NCBI RefSeq assembly: GCF_014203695.1
Contig: NZ_JACHJO010000004.1
Coordinates: 372,001 to 436,000 of the forward strand
DNA: 64,000 bases
Direction of reading: 5' to 3'
Source of the DNA: Nocardiopsis algeriensis
GTDB lineage: Bacteria; Actinomycetota; Actinomycetes; Streptosporangiales; Streptosporangiaceae
Shown: piece by piece, positions 56,724 through 64,000 of the stretch
Layout of the letters: each line of letters opens with the position of its first letter
How positions within the stretch are numbered: position 1 is the first letter of the stretch
Translations under genes and position numbers: made by a program
The notes under the pieces: generated by a model
Databases searched by the model: none
Told to the model about the DNA's origin: nothing
What the model saw: only the letters and a program-made list of their open reading frames with translations

Positions 56724-57391
56724 GGGTGCACCCCCCTCCGGCAGCGGGGCGGGGCGGCCAGGCGCAGCGTGGTGGCGTGCGGGTCGTCGCCGGGGACGGC
56801 GAGGCGGACGTCGACGCGGCCGCGGCCCCGGCTCGCCCTGAGGCCGATCTGGGTGGTGGCCAGACAGGCACGGGCCAGGATCCTCCAGTGCTCCCCGCCC
56901 GGCGGAACGGCCCATGTGAGCAGGGAGGTGAGGGTCAGGCCCGGCAGCAGGACACGGTTGGTGCGCAGTCGCCCCGGTTCGGGGGCGCCGCTCCGGCCCA
57001 CCTCGGTTCCCGACTCCAGAGAGGTGTAGGCGTCGGTGACCGCGCGGCGCAGGATGATGCGCAGCGGCTCGGGCCTCCCCTCCAGAGCGCGGGCGACCGC
57101 CGTGCGCACGGGGTCGCCCAGAACGGCGTGGCCCAGGCGCAGCATCCGGTCGCGTCCGTGCGACCGCCTGCGTCCGAACACCTCGTCGGCCGCCGCCGTG
57201 AGGTCCGGGGCGACGGCCGCCGAGCGGCGGGCGCCCGCCCGCAGGCGGGCCGCGATGCGGTGGCGGGGCAGATAGGGGAGGCCGTACTCGTCGGTGGCCA
57301 CGTCCGTGTCGGCTCCCGTGCCGTCGGCACTGGCCCCGACGAACAGCGCGGGCGAGGCCAGCCGAACGACGATGCGGTCGGGGGCACTCAC
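56705..57391 (-). CDS. Single Cas7 (Csm3-like) RAMP protein
   Basis: 228 residues from GTG 57391, overlapping the cas10 stop by GTGA. Features are IVVRLASPALFVGASADG, then Asp30 in TDVATDEYGLPYLPRHRIAARLR, corresponding to the catalytic-loop region of Csm3, and the glycine-rich TQIGLRASRGRGRVDVRL near the C-terminus. It is the second gene of the operon and should be a crRNA-backbone subunit that may cut target RNA. Confidence 0.8.
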   Translation of the reverse strand: MSAPDRIVVRLASPALFVGASADGTGADTDVATDEYGLPYLPRHRIAARLRAGARRSAAVAPDLTAAADEVFGRRRSHGRDRMLRLGHAVLGDPVRTAVARALEGRPEPLRIILRRAVTDAYTSLESGTEVGRSGAPEPGRLRTNRVLLPGLTLTSLLTWAVPPGGEHWRILARACLATTQIGLRASRGRGRVDVRLAVPGDDPHATTLRLAAPPRCRRGVHPWPPHR

Positions 57392-59190
57392 ACGCGCGCA
57401 CCCCCTGCCGGAGGGGCGCCGGCCCGGGTGTCCCCCTGCGGTTGGGGCAGGCGCGGGTCGAGCGCCGACGCCAGCCCGGGATCCAGGTACAGGTCCATCA
57501 CCCCGACGGCGTCGAGCAGGCCGCCGGGGGTCCAGCCGCGCGGCAGGTCGACGGGGGCACCGGTCACCCGGGCGCGGCGGGCCAGCTCGGGCTCGGGGTC
57601 CGCCCCCGCCTCCAGGAGGGGGGCCAGGGTGGAGACCAACCAGGCGCGGTTGCGGGTCGCGCCGCCCGCGAGGAGGCTGCCCGGGGCGGTCGCCGACAGG
57701 TAGCGGCCGAGGAAGTCGGTGAGGCCGGCACCGGTCAGCGGCAGGCAGGTCCGGGGCGGGTCCCCGCCGCGGGCCGCCTCCAGGCGCCGCCGCACCCGTT
57801 CCACACCGTCGAAGCGGGTCGTCCAGGCCACGACGTGGTCGTCCGCCGCACCGGCCTCGAGAAGGCCGGTGCGGTGCTGCTTGGCGATCCGGCACATCGC
57901 CTCGCACAGGTCGTGGCCCAGGGACAGCGGGGAGCCCACCGGCTGGACGGCGACGCCCACCCCGACCGTGGGCACGGATGTGGTGCGGCCGACCGCGCTC
58001 CGCCCGCCGCCGTGGACGGCGGCCAGGGCCCTGTGCAGGGCGACACGGGGGTCGCGGGGGTCACCGATGTCCTCGGGGTCGGCGTCCAGCCAGTCGAGGG
58101 CGTGGCGGACCAGGCTGAGGGCCAGGCGGGCGTCGCACAGGACGGTGAGGTCGTCCCCGGCCACGACGACGGGCCGCAGGGGCAGCTGCACCGGCCCGGG
58201 GGGATCGTGGTACAGGCTGACCGGGGCGGCCGCCCCCGTGCCCGGGATGACGGGCCGCCCCTCGGGCCCGACGTGCACCGCGGCGGCCACCGCGCGTACC
58301 AGCACGCGGGCCAGCCCTTCGGTGAGTCCTGCGATGCGGGTGGAGAGCCGGCGCTGGGCGAGAGCCCCCGAACCCGGGACCGCGGGGTCGCCCGCTCGTT
58401 CCCGGTAGTCGCCCAGGATCGCGCCCAGGCCGTTGACGTCCATGTGCACGACGGCGATACGGCTGAGGTCCCCGTGGTCGCGGCCGAGCCGGTCCAGTTC
58501 CATCGGCAGTTCCAGCGGGAGCGGGCCTGAGGCGGTGGCGGCCCCGGCCAGCCAGGTGGCGCTGTGGGCCCGGTGCCAGCGGCGCCCGATCCCGCGCGCC
58601 CTGGCCACGTCGGCGGACACGCGCTCGTGCACCCCTGCCCGGCCGTCCTGGACGCGGCTGGGGTCGACCACCTCGGCGGGGCCGCCGCCGACCGAGCACA
58701 CGGCGGTGATCCCGTACCCGTGCGCCGGCGTGTGGAGCACCGACATTCCCCTGCGTGCCTCGCGCAGGCGCGCGGGCAGCTCCGCGAGCGCCTCGTCCAC
58801 CCCGGCGGGCCCGTCGCCGCCGGGACCGTAGGGGACGTGGGCCACGACGGGGGTGAGGTCGCCCGCGCGCTCGCGCAGGCGGCGGGTGCAGCGGGCGGTG
58901 AACTCCACGGCCGCGTCGCGGTCGGGCAGGACCGCCGTGAGTGCCCCGCCCGCGTCGCGCAGCACGACGCAGCCGGTCGGCACCAGGTCGGCGATGCCGT
59001 GCTCGGTGTCGGAGGTGTCGGTCAGCTCGGCCACCAGGGCGGCCCTGCCGACCGCGTCCAGGATGCGGCGGCCGCTGAAGACATAGGCCTGGATCCCACG
59101 GAGGTCGACACCGACCACCACACCGCCGGACGGGAGTCCTCCGGCGGCGGCGCCTCCGGAGGACCGTTGCTGCTCGGGGACAGAAGTCAC
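57388..59190 (-). CDS. cas10: Cas10-like protein, HD-less, with AGDD cyclase motif
   Basis: 600 residues from GTG 59190 (GAGGAG 9 nt upstream; an ATG at 59226 has no site). The N-terminus opens directly in the first palm domain with GVDLRGIQAYVFSG (residues 27-40), the Cas10 GIQxYIF-type motif. No N-terminal HD nuclease is present. The second palm domain carries Asp251 in IAVVHMDVNGLGAIL and AGDD (344-347) in VVVAGDDLTVLCD, in place of GGDD. Both metal-binding aspartates are kept, so cyclic oligoadenylate synthesis is expected. Target DNA cleavage is not. A helical ~110-residue C-terminus ends the protein. Short for Cas10 (usually 750-1000). First gene of the effector operon. Confidence 0.87.
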   Translation of the reverse strand: MTSVPEQQRSSGGAAAGGLPSGGVVVGVDLRGIQAYVFSGRRILDAVGRAALVAELTDTSDTEHGIADLVPTGCVVLRDAGGALTAVLPDRDAAVEFTARCTRRLRERAGDLTPVVAHVPYGPGGDGPAGVDEALAELPARLREARRGMSVLHTPAHGYGITAVCSVGGGPAEVVDPSRVQDGRAGVHERVSADVARARGIGRRWHRAHSATWLAGAATASGPLPLELPMELDRLGRDHGDLSRIAVVHMDVNGLGAILGDYRERAGDPAVPGSGALAQRRLSTRIAGLTEGLARVLVRAVAAAVHVGPEGRPVIPGTGAAAPVSLYHDPPGPVQLPLRPVVVAGDDLTVLCDARLALSLVRHALDWLDADPEDIGDPRDPRVALHRALAAVHGGGRSAVGRTTSVPTVGVGVAVQPVGSPLSLGHDLCEAMCRIAKQHRTGLLEAGAADDHVVAWTTRFDGVERVRRRLEAARGGDPPRTCLPLTGAGLTDFLGRYLSATAPGSLLAGGATRNRAWLVSTLAPLLEAGADPEPELARRARVTGAPVDLPRGWTPGGLLDAVGVMDLYLDPGLASALDPRLPQPQGDTRAGAPPAGGARV

Positions 59191-59255
59191 CGTGTCGAGC
59201 TCCTCGTCGCGGGTCTGCGGGGTCATGGCATGTGCCCGTGCGGGCCTCCGGTGGT

Positions 59256-59368
59256 CTCTCTCGGACGGGCACCGGCCCCAGAACACCCTTACCAGTCGGA
59301 CGCCCGCGGGTCACGCCCGCCCGGCCTCGGACGGGTGCTCCGGGAGGGCGCGGGGCTGTCCGAGAGAG
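59256..59368. promoter_or_regulatory. 11-bp inverted repeat in the cas10 upstream region
   Basis: CTCTCTCGGAC at 59256-59266 and its exact complement GTCCGAGAGAG at 59358-59368 flank 91 bp in the divergent region between cas10 and the small gene at 59405. The same core (TCTCTCGGACA) occurs in the promoter region of the CARF operon, and a one-base variant occurs upstream of cas6. A shared regulator is possible. Confidence 0.5.
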
Positions 59369-59404
59369 CACAGTGCACGGACCGCCCAAGGTACGGAGGT
59401 TCCC

Positions 59405-59563
59405 ATGGTGTCCCCGCTCACGGAAGACAAGACCGGGCCCGGCGAGGCGGACCGCTCCGGCGCGACCGCGCCGGAGCTGCCGCAGCCGACCGCCCAGGAT
59501 CTCGTCCCGCACCTGCGCGGCCTGGCCCGTTCCCTGCGCGAACGGGGCGGCCGCCGCACCTGA
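59405..59563 (+). CDS. Possible small protein (52 aa) divergent from cas10
   Basis: ATG 59405 follows GGAGG with a 5-nt spacer, a good site. The product is acidic, then basic (ATAPELPQPTAQDLVPHLRGLARSL), with a plausible amphipathic helix. No family is recognised. It is followed at once by a strong GC-rich palindromic stretch before the cas6 stop. Reality as a gene rests on the ribosome site and codon use. Confidence 0.4.
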   Translation: MVSPLTEDKTGPGEADRSGATAPELPQPTAQDLVPHLRGLARSLRERGGRRT

Positions 59564-59635
59564 GTCCCGTCCCGCGGCCCCGCGTCGGCCGGCTCCCGCC
59601 CCGTGGACGGGGGCGGGAGCCGGCCGACGCGGTCC

Positions 59636-60541
59636 TCAGTCGAAGAGCAGCCCGCCGCATTCCTCCTCGGTCACGGTGTGGGGCCGCGGCCGGACGGGGC
59701 GCGCCCGGTGCGCGGCTTTCCGGCGGCCGGGCTCTTCCGGGGTGACCGTGTCCACCCGCACCGCCCCGAAACCCTGCGCGGTGTACCTGCCGATCCCGGT
59801 CAGCTCCACCAGTTCCAGCAGCGCGGCGAAGGCCGCGGCGTGGCGGCCGTCCCCGGTTGCCAGTTCCAGCCGGAAGGCGCCCTGCCAGCCCGGCACGGTC
59901 AGGCTGCCCGCCCTGCGGTACTCGGCGGTGCGCGGCTCCTCCCCCGCCAGCGGCGAGCGGCGCACCCGCTCCAGCGCGTCGGCGGCCAGGTCGAGCCAGG
60001 GCTCCGCCAGGCGCGGCGGGGCGAAGCGCGCCACCGCCCCCACCGCGCCGCTGCCGCCGACGACCGTCCCGCCCGAGCGGTGCACGGAACCGAAGAGGCG
60101 GCGCGGTCCTGGCAGCACGTGGGGAATGTGCTCCCCCGCGGCACCGCGCGCGGTGGTGACCACCGGTGTGCGGGTGTGCAGGCGCGCCGAGCGGGCGGGG
60201 CGGCGCCGGCCCGCGGTGCCGAGGAGATCGGCGTAGCCGCGGTCGAAGGTGCGTGTCACCGACAGCGGTTCCAGCAGGTGGTCGCCGATGCGCTGCACGC
60301 GGCCGACCGCTTCCTCGGGGTCCAGCGGCGGCGCGTCCCCTCCCAGCCAGGACAGGGTCCAGTGGTGGATCCGGTCGCCCAGCGGCTCGGGCCACCCGTT
60401 CATCGCCCAGGGCTTGGCCAGGGCGTGCTCCCCGGCCGGCTGGGGCCACCACCGGTTGAGCAGCCCGTGGCAGTCCTGCGGGCGGATCGGCCGGGCCGCG
60501 TCCGCCAGGTCGCGCAGGATCACGGTCCAGCGTCCGGGCAC
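59636..60541 (-). CDS. cas6: CRISPR endoribonuclease Cas6
   Basis: 301 residues from GTG 60541 (AAGGGGAG upstream; the longer frame to 60613 lacks signals). It has the Cas6 layout: an N-terminal ferredoxin-like RAMP with DCHGLLNRWWPQP, a central strand-rich region, and the C-terminal signature GIGRYTAQGFGAVRV (about residues 249-263). Cas6 cuts precursor crRNA within repeats. No array is within the window, so its substrate lies elsewhere or is lost. About 445 bp separate its stop from the cas10 start. It is likely a separate transcription unit on the same strand. Confidence 0.85.
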   Translation of the reverse strand: MPGRWTVILRDLADAARPIRPQDCHGLLNRWWPQPAGEHALAKPWAMNGWPEPLGDRIHHWTLSWLGGDAPPLDPEEAVGRVQRIGDHLLEPLSVTRTFDRGYADLLGTAGRRRPARSARLHTRTPVVTTARGAAGEHIPHVLPGPRRLFGSVHRSGGTVVGGSGAVGAVARFAPPRLAEPWLDLAADALERVRRSPLAGEEPRTAEYRRAGSLTVPGWQGAFRLELATGDGRHAAAFAALLELVELTGIGRYTAQGFGAVRVDTVTPEEPGRRKAAHRARPVRPRPHTVTEEECGGLLFD

Positions 60542-60714
60542 GGCCGACTCCCCTTCCACACGGCGGCGCCGGCCGCACCGGGGTGCGCCGGCAGGCTTCT
60601 CGCGGACAGCCACGGGAGCATACCCGGACGCGGTGCGCCGCGTCCGGACGGAGCTCCGGCCGGGGCAGCCCGTACGCTGGTCCTCACGTCCCGAAACCCG
60701 ACCCCGGAGACACC

Positions 60715-61731
60715 GTGCCCCGTCTGAGCCACACCTTCGACCTCACCCCCGTGGACCGGGAGGTGGTCGACCGGACCGTCGCCGCCCTGCACGAGGTCGC
60801 CCGCAACTGCCGGTTCGACGGCCGCGGCTGGCTGCTCACCCCCGACGAGGAGTCGGTGGAGCGCCTGCTCCGGCGCGCCGACGAGCTGGGTCTGGTCGAC
60901 GGGGAGGAGGCCGAGCAGCTGCGTCAGGACCGGAAGCGGGCCGCGGAGCGGCTGCGGGAGGGGGACGTGGCCCCCGGGCAGGAGGACGAGCTGGCGGTGC
61001 AGGCGGCCAAGATTTCCCTCCAGCTCCAGCGAGGGCGCCACCTGGAGCCGCGGAGCCGCTACCTGGTGGCCGAGCTCTCCCCCGAGGGGGTTCCGGTGGA
61101 CCCCGCCGACGACGCGGACAAGGGCTGGAGCGGGACGGGGGTGACGGTCACCGCCTGGGACGAGCGGGGCGTGTCGTCGGTCGACTACGTCATGCCCGAC
61201 ACCGCGGGGTCGGCCGAGCCTCCGGTGACGTGGGGCGCGGTGGTCCACAACGGCGCCGAGGGGACGCTCACGTGGACCGTGAGGGTGCGCCTGCCCGGCC
61301 GCGGTGCCTGGCTGCGCTCGGCCTCGGCCGAGGCGCACGCCGACCTGGACACCTGGTACGCCGCCCTGTCGGGGGGCGGGGGCGCCGACCGCCCGGTACG
61401 GCTGAGCGCCGACCACGCCCTGGCCCGCGTCGAGGGGTGGCTGGTCCCGGTGCGCACAGCCGAGGGCCGCTGGTCGGTGGAGGCGGTGCTGGACGTGCGC
61501 GGCCGCGGTGTGTTCCGTCCGTTCGTCGCCGCCGCGATGTGGGCGGTCAGGTCCTCCTTCCGCCGGGAGGAGGCACGCAACGCGCGGCTGGGCACCGGCG
61601 AGCCGACGGTCCGGGAACAGCTTGACCGGGCGGCGGGGGCGTGGGAGCGGATCGCCCGCAGCGCGCCGCAGGTTCCCGAGCTGCTGCACGAGCTGGCCGC
61701 CGCCATGGCCGGGGCCGCGCCCGGTGTCTGA
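60715..61731 (+). CDS. Unrecognised protein flanking cas6
   Basis: 338 residues from GTG 60715 (CCGGAG upstream). The N-terminal ~100 residues are charged and helical (SVERLLRRADELGLVDGEEAEQLRQ, coiled-coil-like). A beta-rich middle holds SRYLVAELSPEGVPV, KGWSGTGVTVTAWDERG and TLTWTVRVRLPGRG. A C-terminal helical part includes FVAAAMWAVRSSFRREEARNA. No signal peptide or known domain is seen. It is divergent from cas6, with a variant of the shared TCTCKCGGACA motif between them. Whether it belongs to the CRISPR system is unknown. Confidence 0.68.
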   Translation: MPRLSHTFDLTPVDREVVDRTVAALHEVARNCRFDGRGWLLTPDEESVERLLRRADELGLVDGEEAEQLRQDRKRAAERLREGDVAPGQEDELAVQAAKISLQLQRGRHLEPRSRYLVAELSPEGVPVDPADDADKGWSGTGVTVTAWDERGVSSVDYVMPDTAGSAEPPVTWGAVVHNGAEGTLTWTVRVRLPGRGAWLRSASAEAHADLDTWYAALSGGGGADRPVRLSADHALARVEGWLVPVRTAEGRWSVEAVLDVRGRGVFRPFVAAAMWAVRSSFRREEARNARLGTGEPTVREQLDRAAGAWERIARSAPQVPELLHELAAAMAGAAPGV

Positions 61732-61766
61732 GGCCGTCGGGCGTGCCGGCATCCTCCTCCCCGGTG

Positions 61767-63533
61767 TCAGTCCCGCTCCGCCCCCAGCCCGGTGAGGGAG
61801 CGCACCCGCAACTCCGTGAAGAGCGCGTTGTCGCGTTCGGAGGAGAGCAGGCTGCCGACCACCGCGCACAGGAAACCGATCGGCACGGCCACGAGTGCCG
61901 GGTTCTCCATGGGGAAGAGCTGGATGTCGATCCATGCGGGCAGCAGCGACAGGTTCTCCCCGGTCACCGGGTCGGTCTTGCCCGACACCACCGGCGACAG
62001 CAGCATGAGGAGGAGGGTCGCCGACAGCCCGCCGTAGACGCCCCACTCCACGCCCCGGGTGTTGAACCGTCGCCAGAACATGGTGAGCACGATGACGGGG
62101 AGGTTCGCGGCGGCCGCGATGGCGAAGGCCAGCCCCACGAGGAAAGCCACGTTCATCTCCTGGGCCCCGACCGCCAGGACGACGGCGGCCCCGCCCACGA
62201 GGCAGGCCGACAGGCGCGCCGCCCCCATCTCCTGCGACTCGCGCGGCCTGCCCCACATCAGCACGTGCCCGAACAGGTCGTGGGCGATGGAGGACGAGGA
62301 CGCCAGGGTGAGACTGGCGATCACGGCGAGGATGGTCGCCAGCGCGACCGCGGAGATGAGCGCGAGCAGGACCGCGGCTCCCGCCGGTCCGGCGGCGAGC
62401 CGCCCCAGTTCCTCGGCCAGCAGCGGTACGGCGCTGTTCCCGGAGGGGTCCAGGTCGGTGATCCGCTCCGGTCCCACGAGCGCGGCCGCGCCGAAGCCCA
62501 GTGCGAGCGTCATGAGGTAGAAGGCGCCGACCATGAGGATGGTCCGGTTGACGGAGGAGCGCGCCGCACGTCCGTCGGGCACCGTGTAGAAGCGGATGAG
62601 GATGTGCGGCAGGGCTGTCGTGCCCAGCACCAGGGCCAGGCCCAGGCTGACGAGGTCGAGCTTGTTGTACAGGGTCCGCACCGCGTCCCCCGGTACCTCC
62701 GTGCCGAAGCGCAGCCCCGGTTCGAGAAAGGCCTGGCCGTGCCCGCCCGCGTCGGCCGCCGCGTCCAGGAGGGCGAGCGGATCGAAGGAGAAGGCGGCCA
62801 GCACCAGGAGGGTGAGCAGCCCCGTCGCGCCCAGCAGCACGACGGCCTTGATGATCTGCAGCCAGGTGGCGGCCTTCATGCCGCCGTACATGACGTAGAC
62901 GATCATGAGCACGCCGACGAGCACGATGGCCGCGGTGCGGGCCTGTCCGGCGTCCATGCCCAGGAAGGTGCCGCCGTCGTGCAGCCCCAGCAGAACCGCG
63001 ACCAGCGCCCCCGCGCCGACCATCTGCGCGACGAGGTAGAACACGCACACCGTGACGGTGGAGACGGTGCAGGCCAGGCGCACGCGCATGCGCCTCATGC
63101 GGAACGCGGGCAGGTCGGCCATGGTGAAGCGGCCGGTGTTGCGCGTCAGCTGGGCCATGGGCAGCACCAGCAGCCAGGCCACCAGGAAGCCGACGGAGTA
63201 CAGGAAGCCGTCGTAGCCCTGGAGGGAGATCATGCCGGCGATGCCCAGGAACGAGGCCGCGGACAGGTAGTCGCCGGTGAGCGCGAGGCCGTTCTGGGTG
63301 CTGGAGAACCCGCGTCCGCCCGCGTAGTAGTCGACCGCGCCGCGGGTGGTGCGCCGGGCCCGGACCGTGACGGCGAGGGTGACCAGGACGAACAGGGCGC
63401 ACAGGGCGAAGGTCCAGGCGTTGGCGGCGCCGGGGCCGCCCACCAGGCTCGCGGCCTGGGCGGGGTCGGGGGACACGGCGCCGCCTCCCGTGGCGGCGCC
63501 GCCCCCCACCGCCGGGGCGAGAGCGGAGGTCAC
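61767..63533 (-). CDS. Cation/acetate-type symporter (SSS family, ActP-like)
   Basis: 588 residues from GTG 63533, overlapping the DUF485 stop (GTGA). The first ~35 residues are Ala/Gly-rich; thirteen hydrophobic segments follow. SSS-family markers are DYYAGGRGFSSTQNGLALTGDYLSAASFLGI near TM1-2, MADLPAFRMR, MYGGMKAATWLQIIKAVVL and LGTTALPHILIRFYTVPDGRAARSS. This pattern is that of ActP-like acetate permeases, although other short monocarboxylates are possible. The paired DUF485 gene is typical. Confidence 0.9.
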   Translation of the reverse strand: MTSALAPAVGGGAATGGGAVSPDPAQAASLVGGPGAANAWTFALCALFVLVTLAVTVRARRTTRGAVDYYAGGRGFSSTQNGLALTGDYLSAASFLGIAGMISLQGYDGFLYSVGFLVAWLLVLPMAQLTRNTGRFTMADLPAFRMRRMRVRLACTVSTVTVCVFYLVAQMVGAGALVAVLLGLHDGGTFLGMDAGQARTAAIVLVGVLMIVYVMYGGMKAATWLQIIKAVVLLGATGLLTLLVLAAFSFDPLALLDAAADAGGHGQAFLEPGLRFGTEVPGDAVRTLYNKLDLVSLGLALVLGTTALPHILIRFYTVPDGRAARSSVNRTILMVGAFYLMTLALGFGAAALVGPERITDLDPSGNSAVPLLAEELGRLAAGPAGAAVLLALISAVALATILAVIASLTLASSSSIAHDLFGHVLMWGRPRESQEMGAARLSACLVGGAAVVLAVGAQEMNVAFLVGLAFAIAAAANLPVIVLTMFWRRFNTRGVEWGVYGGLSATLLLMLLSPVVSGKTDPVTGENLSLLPAWIDIQLFPMENPALVAVPIGFLCAVVGSLLSSERDNALFTELRVRSLTGLGAERD

Positions 63534-63997
63534 AGCTCCTCCGCCGTCACGTCCCGGCCACCGCGGCGGTGGGCGTGCGGCGCGCCCGCACACCCGACGC
63601 CGCGGGCCTGGTCGCGGACCTGCTCGGCGAGGAGGTCGGTGGAGCGTGCGGAGAAACGCTCGAACCCCCAGGCGAGCAGGAAGACGACCAGGAACTGGCC
63701 CATTCCCGCCAGGAGCGCGACATTGACAGGTCCGACGACCCGGATCGCCAGGAAATCGCGCCCGTAGGCGGAGAACAGGAGATAGGACATGTAACTGAGC
63801 ATGAATGCCAGGACGAGAAGACCGGCGTGGACGGCGAATAGCCTTCGCAATCGGACAAAGCGCGGATCGACCGACAGCCGCTCGTAGGCGTCGGCCCTGC
63901 TTTCCCGCGCGCGCCTGCGGGCCGCGGCCGCATGCGGTCCGTGCGGGTCCGGCGCCGCGTCGCGCTCCCCCGCGCTTTCTCTGTGGGCGCCCTCCAT
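63530..63997 (-). CDS. DUF485 small membrane protein
   Basis: 155 residues from ATG 63997. A hydrophilic N-terminus of ~50 residues is followed by two membrane segments (LFAVHAGLLVLAFMLSYMSYLLF and VGPVNVALLAGMGQFLVVFLLAWGF) and a short hydrophilic tail. The motif SVDPRFVRLRRLF before the first helix is the DUF485 signature. In other bacteria the family (YjcH) always precedes actP; here it overlaps the symporter start. The upstream region is outside the window. Confidence 0.9.
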   Translation of the reverse strand: MEGAHRESAGERDAAPDPHGPHAAAARRRARESRADAYERLSVDPRFVRLRRLFAVHAGLLVLAFMLSYMSYLLFSAYGRDFLAIRVVGPVNVALLAGMGQFLVVFLLAWGFERFSARSTDLLAEQVRDQARGVGCAGAPHAHRRGGRDVTAEEL

Positions 63998-64000
63998 GTA

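Noticed and set aside
59226..59286. Longer Cas10 start (ATG 59226 or frame to 59286)
   Set aside because: Neither has a ribosome site, whereas the GTG at 59190 has GAGGAG at ideal distance.

Overview
The window is very GC-rich chromosomal DNA with a high share of GTG starts, GC-saturated third codon positions and tightly overlapping genes. Gene content points to an actinomycete, most likely a Nocardiopsis-like member of the Streptosporangiales. Evidence for this is the fasR-fabD-fabH-acpP-fabF cluster, the sufR-BDCSUT cluster, the ctaA/ctaB and tkt-tal-zwf-opcA-pgl block, DtxR-type iron boxes and DUF3052. The genus is inferred from overall style and not from a marker gene.

Layout. 1-847 is a truncated secreted pectate lyase with a palindromic operator upstream. 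About 1.9-4.04 kb is a small accessory patch of recombinase-like scraps and a HTH/PIN toxin-antitoxin pair, next to the 3' end of a tRNA-Val gene. 4.3-8.7 kb carries housekeeping genes (peroxiredoxin, DUF3052, YjbQ, PhoD-type phosphatase, a membrane protein). 9.0-14.1 kb is the FAS-II locus with its regulator. 14.2-20.2 kb has a degenerate EAL protein, an SGNH esterase, a large unknown protein and an iron-box-controlled DUF2470 protein, followed by a MITE-like hairpin. 20.4-27.1 kb is the complete suf Fe-S assembly operon with SufR. 27.4-37 kb holds an ABC exporter, an IMPase, a lectin-like membrane protein, an EamA transporter, ctaA, PrsW and ctaB. 37.6-44.2 kb is the pentose phosphate operon. 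44.3-45.9 kb is a secreted S33 peptidase.

The most interesting part is 46.0-61.7 kb, a type III CRISPR-Cas locus of III-D-like composition. Six effector genes are translationally coupled on the minus strand: an HD-less Cas10 with an AGDD cyclase motif, a Cas7, a Csx10/Cas5-like protein, a double Cas7, a Csx19-like protein and a large TIGR03986-like double RAMP. A separate cas6 lies upstream. About 2.4 kb beyond the operon is a second minus-strand operon. It encodes a conserved small protein of unknown function and a 708-residue protein whose apparent order is CARF, PD-(D/E)XK nuclease, CARF. This looks like a Card1/Can2 effector with a second CARF domain and a C-terminal extension. No CRISPR array and no cas1/cas2 are present. 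Two unrecognised genes (48.9-50.06 kb and 60.7-61.7 kb) are interleaved with or flank the locus, and an 11-bp motif recurs in the promoter regions of these operons. The inferred pathway is Cas6-processed crRNA, target RNA recognition by the RAMP complex, cyclic oligoadenylate synthesis by Cas10 and activation of the CARF nuclease.

The window ends in an acetate-type Na+/solute symporter with its DUF485 partner.
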